A stretch of DNA of 64,000 bases from Poa pratensis (taxonomy: Eukaryota > Streptophyta > Magnoliopsida > Poales > Poaceae), in the NCBI GenBank assembly GCA_947311845.1, contig CAMZMU010000035.1, positions 3,432,532-3,496,531 on the forward strand, in the 5' to 3' direction. The notes under the pieces were generated by a model that worked only from the letters and a program-made list of their open reading frames with translations, had not been told where the DNA came from and made no database searches. Below are positions 1 through 12,214 of this stretch, piece by piece (positions within the stretch are counted from its first letter, which is position 1; each line of letters begins with the position of its first letter). A program made the position numbers and the translations under genes.

Positions 1-56
1 GCCACTACAAAAGAAAATGCACAAATCCACTCCAGCGAGGAGAACGCCAGTGGGGA

Positions 57-149
57 ATGGCACCCCGCCGTAGCACGCGCCTCCATCCCCAAACCCACAC
101 CGCCGCCGCCATCCCCAAATCCAGCCAATTGCGGATGGCGCCGAAGTGA
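57..149 (+). other. Upstream ORF holding the displaced F-box N-terminus
   Basis: A 30-codon reading frame starts at the ATG at 57 and stops at TGA 147-149. Its first 12 residues (MAPRRSTRLHPQ) match the N-terminus of the F-box copy at 3967 and, with one change, the copy at 48803. Here it is not in frame with the F-box. An indel between this start and the F-box must have separated the two frames. It now acts either as a uORF or as a relic of the old start. This is seen directly by comparing the three copies; any regulatory effect is inference. Confidence 0.55.
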
Positions 150-190
150 CGCGACGCCGAAGCCACGCGAGCGAGGAGGTTGGCGCTGCA

Positions 191-2513
191 ATGGCCCGCC
201 GCATCCGTCGCCGCACCGGCACCTCGCCCGCGGTGGCGGATGCCTCCCTGCCGGACGACGACGACATGCTCCGGGAGATCCTCCTCCGTCTGCCGCCACA
301 GCCATCCTCCCTCCCGCGCGCATCCGCAGTCTGCAAGCGCTGGCTCGGGCTCGTCACCGACCCCAAGTTCCACCGCCAGTTCTGTGCACACCACGGGAGG
401 CCGCCCCTCCTCGGCGTCTTCGAGCGCAACTTCCGCAACGGCCACCCGTTCAGGTCCATATTAGACCCTCCGGACCGCATCCCCCCGGAGCGCTTCTACC
501 TGCGACATCAAGCTGTCTGGGGATCCGATCTGGTTGGGTGCCGCCATGGTCGCGTCCTCCTCATGGACTCACCGTGGCTTAAGGTCATTGTGTGCAACCC
601 TATCACCAGCGAGCGCCGCCACATTGAGGTTCCACCGGAGTTCAGAGGGTTACAAATCCATGGGGATGTGCTCTGCGCTGCTACCGACCAGGGACATGTC
701 CACGGCAACTGCCACTCCAGCCCCTACAAGGTGGTCTTGATGTCCGTGTGCAAGGGCAAAAACATAAACGAAGACGAAGATTATGCTCCACCCATCGCCT
801 GTGTGTACTCCTCCGAGACTAGCACATGGGGCAATATCATCTCAACCACGGATCGATGTGGGCTTGAGTATAGTAATCCTGGGGTCCTTGTTGGTAATGT
901 CCTTTACTGGTCGTCTAAGTCTGTGAGTTCCGGCGTAACTTTTTTAGATGTGGAAGAGTTCACAGACGACATAATTGAGTTTGATTTGGATAGACAGAGT
1001 CTAGCTGTCATCAAAGGGCCTCCATGTCTTAATTCTTCCATCAGGCATCAGATAATCCAGGCAGAAAATGGTGCTCTTGGTCTTGCTATGTTGTCTCACG
1101 GTAGATTCGAAATGTGGCAGAGGAAGGTCGATTGTCATGGTGCTGTCTCATGGTTGCTGCAGAAGACCGTTCAGATGCATACTGTTCTTGGGCTCCCACC
1201 TCAGGTTGTATGGATGAGTGAGGTGGGAATAGTGGGGTATGATGAGAATAACGGTGCAATTTTTGTAAATCTGGGCACAAATGTCTACATGGTTCAGCCT
1301 ACCTCAATGCAATCCAGGAAACTGTATGAAAGTGATTATCCTTATAACTGTTATCCTTTCACAAGTTTCTATGCACCAGGTAATTGGTCATCCTTAGTCT
1401 TCCTATTGTGGTAAACCAGATCCAGTGATGGAATACTTTGTTGTGCTTCCCTTGTGTTCACTAGCAACGTAAACTTAGTTACAAATTGGCCCTTTAGTAG
1501 GTAGACAAACTTGCAGCCATGTTGTTCTTATGTTATCATTCAGTTTAGTTTTGTCTACACTCTCTGGAATACCGAATCACTCACTTGCCATTTTGGAGTC
1601 TCAAATTAGCTATATTCTTTTACGATATTTTCTCTTTTTGATCTTCTTATGAATCTTTAGAACATACTAGGGACTTTCATATCTTCTGGAAAAAAAAACT
1701 TGTTAAAGATGCCTGCTATATGTGACTAATACATCTGTAGCACACAAAAATGTATTGAATTTGTTGTCTCTAATCATAATAAGTCTATTTATTTGTCTGA
1801 ATATGCAAGATCACTTTTGCTGTAGAGTTTATTAGCATTTTTAGTTTTTCCTGCTTGACATGACGAGCCATGAGTTTACATGAAACAATTTCTACACACA
1901 TCCTTTTATTATCAGCTAAATTCTTCGATATGAGGTAGCTTAACATAACGCTTTTGAGAATATTGTTTGCATTTTATAAGTATATGGTTTTGATTTCTCT
2001 ATTGTTAGTATCTAAAGTGAGCTAGAAAACATCAATAGAAAATGAGTTTTAGAAGTGTCTCTTTTGTCCCAAGTTACATTTATCAGTTCTAATGCTACTT
2101 TGCTTTGTCCATTTTGTCTTCTCCTTGTGATTATCATTAATTAACTGTCTGCTTCCGCATCTAAGTATAGCTCGTGGACGTGATGGAGCTGAAATGTTGC
2201 CGATTGTCTGGTCTAAAGTGCAATGCGCCGAAATAGTTCAGCAGGTAAGAACATCTTCTGCATACAGTTTATGCGATTTGAATTTTTTTATGTAAAATAT
2301 ATTGCTGCCAGCATGGACAGCGGATCCTAGGAGATATATACAGGAATATGGTACCTGCTATAGAGATCTTTATATTGCTGGGTTTATTATGAGTCGCACA
2401 CACATCTTGTTCAGACACTATTTTAACCATCAGAAAAGTTACTATTAGGTTTGTCTATCTGTATCTGGATATTAATAGGCCGACGATTTTGCTTTCTCCA
2501 GGTGAAGGACTGA
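191..2513 (+). CDS. F-box protein, copy 1 (spliced model)
   Basis: Probable substrate-receptor subunit of an SCF ubiquitin ligase. The first in-frame ATG is at 191; the open frame upstream of it begins only with GTG. Exon 1 runs 191-1379. The F-box starts about residue 18 (SLPDDDDMLREILLRLPPQP, then the CKRW signature). The remaining ~330 residues resemble the beta-propeller-like C-terminal region common in grass F-box proteins. If the donor at 1380 is not used, the frame stops at 1414. The donor CCAG/GTAATT is conserved in all three copies. Exon 2 (2171-2244) and the start of exon 3 (2502-2513, stop TGA) are in phase, which gives 424 residues. The splice model is inferred from phase and from comparison with the paralogues; the exon-1 frame is certain. 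The target is unknown. Confidence 0.72.
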
Positions 2514-3966
2514 CTATTACATCAATGGCTGGCAGTGTCTTATGTGATCTAAAATAAATTACCAAGTGTGTGTCCTAGCAAAGTTTCTAATGCTTCTAGA
2601 TGTATCTGGATGCCTAAACCAGGGAATTTCAGCTTCCCCTAGTAATATGTAAGCCGGACCTCGCATCAATATGGTCCGAGTGTTTATATGCTATCTGAAA
2701 AAACATATTAAGTCTGTGCCTCATAGTCTACCTAAGTTTGTAGATACCTAAACCAAGGAATTTCAGCTTCCCCGGCTAATAGCGTCAGTCCGGTTTCGCG
2801 TATCTTGCTTTGGACTACGTGCTTATCTTCTGATCTTATTACGCAGCCAGCTCCAGTTTGTTATCGCAGCATTTGTGTGCCTCGCCGCCTCTCTCGATCT
2901 GTTCTGTTATTTCCGTGTGTCAGCTTGAATGTTGTATCCTATATTTGGTTTTGTTGGTTCATAAAACAGAAATGTTGTGAAGATTGTACTGCGGCTTGTT
3001 GGATATGGGCAACCAGTTGCGAGGAACAGGGTGCAGGTTGGTCCGTCCATTTACCAAATGTTAAACCTGAGGAGCGCATGAAGGAACATATGGCTTATTT
3101 CAAAATGTCTTGGGAGGAGCCAAGCCAAGCTCATGGATATCATTGCTTTATTGCAACATATAAAATGTCCAGTAAATCTTGTATGCTACAACTGCGAGCT
3201 CCCATCTAGCCTGGGATGTATCAGGTCGGATGTGCATTCAGACAAACAGACTATCGTTGGATTTAAAAAAGAAGGCGATAATCAATAGCCTGATGTACTA
3301 ACTCTCAAGCCCTTTATGTGGAGTAAATTTCACATGTGGAGTGTCACCATACTGAGAACTTTCTATTTGTTAGCTTCAGGTAACTAAGTTGCTGTGAGTT
3401 TCTTCAGACAAAATCCTTTTCTTCAGTTAGCAAATAAAGCCATTTTCCGTTTGCAGTTAGGTTTAATCGTCGTGCTGGGATGGCAGCGAGCTCCATGCCT
3501 CGGTCGTTAGGACTTAAGGAGCACAAGTGGGAGTGAGAGCAGCAAAAGCTGCAAGGACAATTCAGAATGCTCCTAGCTCCACTACAGCAGTCAGCAGAGA
3601 AATGCAATGATCCATAGGTACTACCAATGCTCTTAAACCAAATTCAACTCGGTCAGTCTTACAGCTCTCCAAAAGATTAGGCAAACACGGAGGACAATTC
3701 TAATTTCGATGCCAAACAGCCAAGGTTTCAGTTTTTTTTTGCGATATCTAAAACTTGTACGGGACGGTCAATTTTGCTGTGCTTATATTGTTAAAATAAA
3801 ATGCTAATTATTAAATAAAAAAATATGACAAAACTGAAACTTCATAGTCTGACGAAACTGAACGGAACCTCCACCCCACCCGCGAGAACGAGCAGAAACC
3901 TCACTCGACTCCCCCGTGTCTTCTGGCCGCCTCATCTCCAAATCCAGACGATGGAGGAGGGCGCGA
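2514..3966 (+). other. 3' tail of F-box copy 1 and spacer to copy 2
   Basis: No credible coding region. The segment after the stop resembles the tails of the other two F-box copies. It contains a duplicated module at about 2570-2645 and 2715-2780, both including CCTAAACCA(A/G)GGAATTTC. The 134-codon open frame at 2805-3209 has no family features. From about 3820 to 3966 the sequence matches the leader of F-box copy 3 (shared ATAGTCTGACGAAACTGAA), so this is the 5' UTR or promoter of copy 2. Confidence 0.5.
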
Positions 3967-5930
3967 ATGGCACCCCGCCGCAGCACGCGCCTCCATCCCC
4001 AAATACCACCGATCCACGCGTGTGAGCAGGGCGCCGGAGTGGCCCGCCGCCTCCATCCCCAGATCCACGCGAGCGACGAGGGCGCCGCCGGAGTGACCTC
4101 GCCCGCGGCGGCTGCCTCCCTGCCGGACGACGACGATGTCCTGCGGGAGATCCTCGTCCGCCTCCCGCCGCAGCCGTCCTCCCTCCCGCGCGCATCGGCC
4201 GTCTGCAAGCGCTGGCGGGGCCTCGTCACCGACCCCAAGTTCCACCGCCAGTTCTACGCACACCACCGCAAGCCGCCCCTCCTCGGCCTCATCCAGGGCC
4301 ACCGTGTGTTCAAACCTATGCTCGACCCTCCTGACTGCATCCCCTCTTGGCGCTTATCCCTTCGACGCTTCTGCGACCGTGAGGACTATTATGAAGTGCT
4401 CAACTGCCGCCATGGTCTTGTCCTCGTCCACGACCACAAAAAGAAAGTGGTCCTTGTGTGCGACCCCGTCACCGGGAAACATCGCCGCGTGGCCATCCCA
4501 CCGGAGCTCAGCAGGGCCGGCGTCCATGGCGGGGCGGTGCCCTGTACTGCCACCGACATTGGTCACGTGCACGGCGGCTGCCACTCGACCCCATTCAAGG
4601 TGGTCTTGGTGTCCACGGGCAGCAGAAGCGACCGTCGAGTAGGCCTTGCCTGTGTTTACTCCTCCCAGACACGCAGATGGGGCGATCTTATCTCCACGGC
4701 TGTTCCATGTGATCTTTGGGATGGTCGTGCGACCCTTGTTGGTAATGCACTCTACTGGCTGTTGTGCGAGCGTCGAATACTTGAATTTGATTTGGATGGA
4801 CAAAGCCTAGCTGTCATCATGGGGCCTCCTGTTAAATATGATGACGATGCCCTCTATGGACACTATCTAATCATCCAAGGTGAGGATGCTGCTGTTGGCT
4901 TCGCCATATTGTCTCACCCTCGCTTACAGTTACAGACGTGGCAGAGGAAGGTCAATTCTCATGGTGTTAGCACATGGGTGCTGTGGAAGACCATTGAAAT
5001 GTATACAATTCTTGATCTCCCTTCTCCAGTCGAGGGACAGGGATGGCTGCTTGGGTATGATGAGGTTAATGGTGTAGTTTTCCTACGTCTAAAAGGGGTA
5101 GTCTACACGGTTCAACTTATGTCAATGCAAGCCAGAGAACATCATGCAATCTATAATGAGGTGGACTTTCATCCTTTCACAAGTTTCTTTACACCAGGTG
5201 ATTCCTCATCCCGAGTGTTGGTAGCTCCAATACTACTTGTTCTTCCCGAGTGTTGATTACCAAGTAGCAACTGAAGCTTAGTTAGACAAACTCGCAGCCA
5301 TAACTTTTTTATGTCGTTGCTCTTCAGAGATGCCAAATCAAATGTCCTGAGTAAATCATTTGGCTGCTTTGGAACCTCAAAGCTAGTTATATTCTTTTCT
5401 CCAGTATCAGCTGTTCCGATCTTGCTATTACTGTTATCTCCATAGTAACAACTTCTTTGAATCTATATCTTACCGTTGAAGAGTGCAAGACTGCTACAAG
5501 TGGCTAGTACACTTGTACCACAAAGATTATTGAAATTTCTTGTCTCTAATCAGGCTATATTTATTTGAAGCTGGATAACCAATATCACTTTTGTCACTAG
5601 AGTTTATTAGTTTGGGCATGTTCGAATGTTTGCTCGCTTGATATGTGAAAAATTCTAGACAGTCTTTTTCTTATTATCAGATCAGATTTTCCACATGAAA
5701 TGCTTTGTTTTTCAAAGCGGATGTGTTTTTTTGTTTATTTATTGTTAGTATCAAAAGTGGGTTCTAAGATCTATAAAAAGGGAGCGTTTTTTTTCAAGTT
5801 ATATTTTATGGTTCATCGGAACCTCCTGTATTGCGTTCCTATATACATGTCTTTCCTCATAATTCCATTAATGGACTGATATCTTATGCTTCTAGGCATG
5901 GGCATTTATGGTTTGCCATACATAGGATGA
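3967..5930 (+). CDS. F-box protein, copy 2 (spliced model)
   Basis: Probable SCF ubiquitin-ligase receptor and paralogue of copy 1. The chosen start is the ATG at 3967, giving MAPRRSTRLHPQ, a start shared with copy 3; the open frame upstream begins only with GTG. Exon 1 is 3967-5197. The F-box begins about residue 37 (SLPDDDDVLREILVRLPPQP...CKRWRGLVTDPKFHRQF), followed by a long propeller-like C-terminal region containing LVGNALYWLL, EFDLDGQSLAVIMGPP and FHPFTSFFTPG. The donor at 5198 (CCAG/GTGATT) is conserved. Exon 2 from 5896 adds about ten codons and stops at 5928-5930, for 421 residues. Read-through of the donor would instead stop at 5256. The frame is unbroken, so this is the best-preserved of the three copies. 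Confidence 0.75.
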
Positions 5931-7036
5931 TCGTCCGGCTTGATGTACTAATGTGTTGGAGTAGTTCAACAGGTAAGAACATCTGCGTATAGTGTGTGGG
6001 ATCTGGATTGATTGATTTTTTGTATCCAAAATATCTATCTGGCTGCCAATGTGGGTAGCATGCATCCACAAACTATTATCCATTCGGTTATACGGAGAAT
6101 TTTGGGCTGCACCCACAACGATACATCAAAACAATGGTGACGCCAAGGCTGCAAATTGACTCCCTTTTAGATCGTAAATGATACCTAAATGATCCAGATG
6201 TTGCATGTGGTGTTGTGTTGCTATAGATATACCTGATTGTGCATCTTTCGCCATGTCTAGAGTTCTCCCTTCGTATTTGCTGTTTAATAGTCTGCAAGCT
6301 GAATGCATGGTATTATTAGCATTCAACTATCCCAACCCAATAAATTATAATGACAAAAGGCTTGAATGATACTCCCAGGAGTACTTTTTTTGTCACAGGT
6401 ATTCTCTGGAGATATAGCCAGGAGTAGGATACCTGTTAGGTTTCAAAACTTTGCACACGCATCTTGTTCATGAACTGCTTTTAACCATGTAACGCCTCGT
6501 AGCTGCTACTATCAGGTTTTGTCTGTATTTGTATGAACTAATGGATTGCCAATTTTGTTTTCTCCAGATGATGTAATGGCTGCTGCAATTCTCATGAGTG
6601 TGTCGTATTGCATCCATATGGCGGGCAGCGTGTAGATGTTATCTGGAAAAACTTACTGAACTTGTGCCTAGTCTAAGTTTCTAATGTAACAAATCATTTC
6701 AAGTCGGATTTTGTTGTATCTTGCTTCTGTTACATTATATAGGGCTTGGAAGCTCCTCTCTTCAGCCAGTAGTATTTGAGCCCCAAGTACCTGTGTGTTT
6801 CTTCTCAGATAGTCATTATGTGGTTTGTATGGAACAAAATTAGATCCATCCGATGGGGTCTTGCCACTGCCATGTATTCTCGCTGAATGACTGGACCCAG
6901 TTTCAGTCTATTGGTCATCCATACACTTGCATGACTACAGATTGGGACGCAGAGGCAAGAATTGTTTGGCCTGGGATTGACTGAGGTCGCTACTTCTGTC
7001 CACTACTACTTTGTAATGGTTGTCTTTTGAATGTGG
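5931..7036 (+). other. 3' tail of F-box copy 2, cut by the LARD insertion
   Basis: No gene. The segment matches the downstream regions of copies 1 and 3: a GTAAGAACAT donor after AGTTCAACAG, a TTCTCCAG acceptor near 6567, and the AAGTCGGATTTTGTTGTATC tail module near 6700. The block near 6940 (GGGACGCAGAGGCAAGAA... then TGAGGTCGCTACTTCTGTCCA) has a counterpart near 51700 downstream of copy 3. It ends at the target-site duplication TGTGG (7032-7036) of the retrotransposon. Confidence 0.5.
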
Positions 7037-10000
7037 TGTAAGGACCCCTCAGATTTACCAGTCCGAGGTGCCCACGTTATGTAAACAGATCACGATCCCA
7101 ATGATCAGTGCATCGCGATCACATAACCAACATGGTATACAGAGTTACATCATCCAACTCGATTAGTACAAGACTTACATAAAAGGTGGTCACACGACTA
7201 AGTCTGCAACCATCGTCACGCAGGACGGAATTAACTACGATATAGCGGAAGCTTTTGGCTAGCGCCGGTCCTCGTCACAACCGGACGCATTCCCACAGAG
7301 CAGTTGACCGGTGACACTCAGTTGGCGTAGTCGTCGGCGTTCTTCTCCTCCTCGCCGTACATCTCCTCGTTGTAATCTGGACATTGGAATATCTAGGGAC
7401 ACAGCCATGAGTACAATTACGTACTCGCAAGACCACCACCAGGCTTAAGTTTTCATGGTAATGCAATAAAAGCGTTTTCGAAAACTGGGTTAGCTGCTAT
7501 ATATGACTATAGGGCTTAATTTTCGCAAACGATACTTTTAGACATCGAGAATACAACATCTCTATATCTTTGTTGAAAAAGGCATTTGGAGATATATTTC
7601 TCCATCTTTTAGAAATGGCAGAAGCCATTTCCACGTTTGAAAACACTTTTGTAAAACTTTTTCAAAACACTAGGATAGGGATGGCCCTTTTTCCTTTCCG
7701 GGTTCCGACTGGTTGACTCCCCGAGACCAACCATCTTTTCCCAAAATCCGTACCTCCCAGGTACCTCCTTGATGCCTCCTTTCTCCTTTGCCGAAAACAG
7801 TTTCTTTTTAAAACATAAAATGCCCATACGCCTAGATCGGTGGCCTTTCCAACCGTCCATGACCGCGGACACGGCTATTCGAATAGTTTTACACTCTGCA
7901 GAGGTGGTACACTTTCACCACAAGATTCGGATGGTCTGCCGTGGATCAACCACGGACTGTACAGAGACAGCATGCACACATCAGACGGCCGATCCTAACT
8001 TCCACTATGTCAGCGCTAGTATAAGAATATCCTCTTCGAGTGGGTTTGTTCTCCCCGGCACCGAGTGAGCTAGCCGTATCGATCCGGTTTCCCCTAGTCT
8101 CACACCGCCATGACAGGAGACCCACCGTTGCTTCCCGGTGGCACACACAGTCCACACTTTGTATGCCCATATCCAGCATTCGGTTCCAGGGACTCTAACC
8201 CCTTCTAGCCCATTGAGGAGTATTCGAATACTAACACCAACAAGCTTCCGCTAAGCCCGTGCCCATTTTGGGTAATATGGTTGTACGGGTTAATTGTTCA
8301 GTGCGGCCGCTAGGGCTGTACTTTGTTTTCAAAAACATCTCCACCTCCGACTGCTCCCAGCAGCTCGGGTTTTCACAAACTCTCCGAATGCTCCCAACAC
8401 TTCGGGTTTTCATAAACATCTCCATTTGCTCCCAGCAACATGGGTTTTATAAAATACTTTCTCGCCGATCGCTCCCAGCGACTCGGGTTTTTCTTCTGAA
8501 AACATTTTACCAAAGACCAGGCTCCCATCCTATAGTCTTGGGATAAAGATATAAGGATATACTACCAGAAAATATAATTTTCTTGATGGCACCTTCAGTA
8601 GAAGGCTTCTCAAGTACAGATCTATTTTTATAAACCTATTATATACTAGTAGATATCTTTGGCCAAACAATATTTTATAAAATAGTTTTGGGTGGCCAAG
8701 TGCCACAGAGGAAATAAAACATGCATTATTTTATTTTGAAAACAAAACATGCTTTAATGAAATAATAGGATTTCAGTAGGGTATGGTGAGGTGGCTTGCC
8801 TTGCTTAACAAAGTGTCCCTGATCTGGTTCTGCTTCGTAGTCCTGTTCAGTTTCCACGTATTGTTCCTCCTCTTGTGGATCTAATGTACCGGAAAATTAA
8901 ACGTAGCTACCGTCAACTCTAAGAAGCGGGTTGACAACAATCTAAAGTACTTAAACAAGGCAGCAAGCATTTCAATACACAAACAACCTCTGGAGAAAAT
9001 CTAAAACAAACCCTAAACACAAACAACCGAAAACAATCCATTAGAACAGGACTCTTTAATAATTAAGGGAATACCTGAGACAAAAGTATCTTTAATAGTT
9101 AAGGAAATACTTCAGACAAAAGTATCTTATTATGCATGTACTAACACTAGCGCTTAGCACACTCACATGTAACCATGCTACTAACTCAAGAAACACCTAC
9201 TACCAAGTAACTAAACAGCCAACAAAGATAACACCACTGTTCACGCCAGTTTAGGACTAAGAGCTCAAAAGGTGCACTTGACTTATTTAAAAAGACACTA
9301 CAACAAGACCACTTCAACAATTAAACCCAACAATCACACACTAAATTACAGCACACCAATTCCTCCCACAACTTTGTTTCAAAAAAACATACACTCAACG
9401 ACAAAAGGATCCTAAAACAAGTGTAACATTTTTGGGTGAGGTGAATTAAATTTAGCACAAGAGTAGATTGTTCTAAAATGTATTTCAGATGTTGAATAAT
9501 GTTATAAATGGTTAAAATAAGGCTATGGACTTAATTTTTTTGTTAATCAAGCAAAGGCACACCATTTGCTTAAAAACAGGAATTTAAAATAATAGTTTTA
9601 CTAGTTGTAAAAGTCCTGTTTTGGAAAATAAATCACTACTCAAATAATATAGCTCCTAAAAATAAATCATTCTACCACAGTACACCTAATAACCATAGGA
9701 AGCTATGAAAATTGGATTTGCATCAAAAGCTATTTTTAACAATGAATTAAAAATCCTCAAATGGCTACTGGTGTTAAACTTAAACTTAATAGAACTCTAC
9801 TTTAACAATTCTCCTGCATGCAAGGTTAATTTATAAAACAAGGTATTGATTTTCTCTTTCTGTAGAAATTGGATTCACTCAATTTGGATAATCCTAGCTC
9901 AAAATATCCTAAAAATAGTAAAAACCCTACTTTCTACTAGATTAAATGTGCAGCACAAAATAAATTTTATTTTTCACCCCAACTGGCTCTGCATGTTTAA

Positions 10001-12195
10001 GAAAACCTCAGAGCATCCACTAAAAATACTCCTAATGAACATGCACACACAGATCTACAACAAACTAATTAATCTAACCACAAACAATTAACAGAAAACA
10101 GAAAAGAATAAAAGTTACGAAAAAAAAATAAGACGGGCTGCGCATGGGCCGGATCTGGCCGAGGCCAGCGCGGATCTGGCCTGGCGGCGAGCGGGGCCGG
10201 CCCAAGTGCGCGCGCAGCGTGGCCCGCGCGTGAAATTCAAACGCGCGCGCGCCCTGCCGTCGTCTCCGACCCGCTCGCACGGCGAGCTCGCGGGCGGAGG
10301 AGAATGGCGACGGCGGCTGCTCACCTAGGGCTCGCGTCCGGCTGCGGGGGTGCTGGGGATCGGCGGAGGAGATGACGGCGGGCTCGGGGACGGCTTCAGC
10401 TCCCGCAGGCCAAGGCGGCGTCCATGGCGGCGGCGACCTCGAGCTTCTCGGGGCGGGGATGGCAGCGGCGAGCTCGGGCGTCCTCTGGACAAAATAAGGG
10501 GGGAGTGGTTAGGTCTCGATGAGGGGATTCTCGGGGGCCAACAATGGCGGGGAATGGAGGAGGGGAACGGCGGCCACGGCCGTGTCTTGCCGGCGTCGAC
10601 CTCGGCTTCCTCCGGCGGTCCCGAGCAGCAGAGGCCTCGGGGATGGGCTGGGCTTCGTGGGAGGGTGGTGGGGCGAGGTGTGCGGCCTCTGGGGGACAGA
10701 GGGGTGAATGGGGAGGCCAGGGTCGAGTTCTTGAGCAACTCACCCGATCTAGGGTTTTTAGGACAAGGAGGGCAGTGGGGGTGGCGTGGTGTGAGTTCAG
10801 TGGGGTGTTTGGGCGGTGGAGGTGTGGGCAGGGTGGTGCAGGTCGGGAGGGCGTGGCTTGGCCAGTAGGGAGAGGGGTGAGAGATGCTCCATTGGCCGGT
10901 TTTGGAAAAGAAGGGAGAGGAGTGGTGGAGAGGGGTGTTGAGGGGGTGACATGGGGGCCAGTGCTGACTAGGACAGGCCCACAGGTCAGAGGGGTGAGAG
11001 GGGTGGCTGCTGGAGTGGATGGGGGGGCTAGGTTAGCTGGGTTTAGGGTTTTAGATTAACACTATTTGGTTTTGTCTAATATTACTAACAAATCTAAAAG
11101 TGATCACCACCATGAGCTAGGCCAACACTTGAGTGAGGTGACCTAATTGAGATGAAACAAGAGTGTGCAAAGCTAAAAGAAGAAAGAATTGTGAAAACTA
11201 CTCAAGTTGTGAAAAATGACCAAATGGTCACTGATTTGAGTAGGCCTACACACCTAGATGTTTAAGTGTTTAAACAAGGTGTCAAAACTCAACCAAGGGT
11301 AGGTTTTGAAAATATAAGTGACATAGATCAATGTGGATGATTTGCATGTCAAAGATGGTTCATGGGTTGCTTAATGTGGAGCCCTAGATTTGCTATGTGT
11401 TACTAAACATGAAGATCACCAAATTTAATTTGACCTTGCAAAAATTTGTATTTGAGTTACTATCAAAGGATGCCACCCTAGCTAATAAGTTCAAGCAAAG
11501 AAATGAGCTCACACCACCCAACCATAAATATATTGTTGGCTCATTAATGCACTTGCTCATTTTCAAGTCACCTAATTCAATCATAATCAAAAAGGTTCAC
11601 ACAAACAAAGCAAATTGAACAAATAACCAAACTTGAGGATTAATCAAATATATACTTTGTGAGGTGGTGATCCATACAATAATGACAAGATTTTGAAGAA
11701 AGAAGGTTAGACCATTCCCTAGTAATAGTTTCCAAAGAAACATTGAATTAGGAGTTTTTGAAATAAGAGTTTCTAAGACTAGTAACACATTAATCTCAAA
11801 ATTAATTTAGGACTTATTATATGGTCCTTTATAGTGTTGCAAACATATAGCTTTTGGAAATAATTTTATTTCCTCAGATGAAAGGCCTTTGGGTAGATAT
11901 TAAGATCAAAACATCAGGGAAAAAGAAATTGGGTAAAAATAAGATAGGAGAAGATTTATGGACGATTTTACTTGGCATTACTTTGATCACAAGGGTCAAA
12001 TTATAACTAGGTTGAGTTTCAAGGTTGATAACAAGAGAGGTCATTCACCTAATCACAAACCACATTAAGTCAAACTGAGAAATCATGAGTGAAACACAAT
12101 AAATAAGCAAGACAAATCAAAAAGTTTTTGTTGGTCCTAAATTTTGGGTCTTTTGTAATTAAGTTTTTCTGGCGTCCAAAATTTGGGACGTTACA
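7037..12195 (-). repeat. Left LTR (3' LTR) of the LARD-like element
   Basis: A 5159-bp direct repeat, TG...CA bounded when read on + (TGTAAGGACC ... GGACGTTACA). It differs from the right copy by scattered substitutions, about ten of them in the first 600 bp. It contains a GC-rich island (about 10130-11060) within otherwise AT-rich sequence. Open frames in the island are low-complexity and overlap on both strands, so none is called as a gene. Confidence 0.93.
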
Positions 12196-12214
12196 GACCT
12201 TCCCCCCTTAAAAG
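12196..12214 (-). other. Polypurine tract of the LARD-like element
   Basis: On the - strand this reads CTTTTAAGGGGGGAAGGTC directly before the LTR start TGTAACGTCC. This is the expected plus-strand priming site. It fixes the element's direction together with the primer-binding site at the other end. Confidence 0.8.

Noticed and set aside
2805..3209. 134-codon frame downstream of F-box copy 1
   Set aside because: It begins with a non-ATG codon, has no family features, and lies in sequence shared with the untranslated tails of the other copies.
3916..3966. N-terminal extension of F-box copy 2 from a GTG codon
   Set aside because: The ATG at 3967 is conserved in copy 3 and, out of frame, in copy 1. 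GTG starts are not expected here.
10325..11059. Several frames of 115-172 codons on both strands in the LARD LTR (and at 17636-18349)
   Set aside because: High GC makes stop codons rare. The frames overlap on both strands, the products are low-complexity, and there is no known domain.
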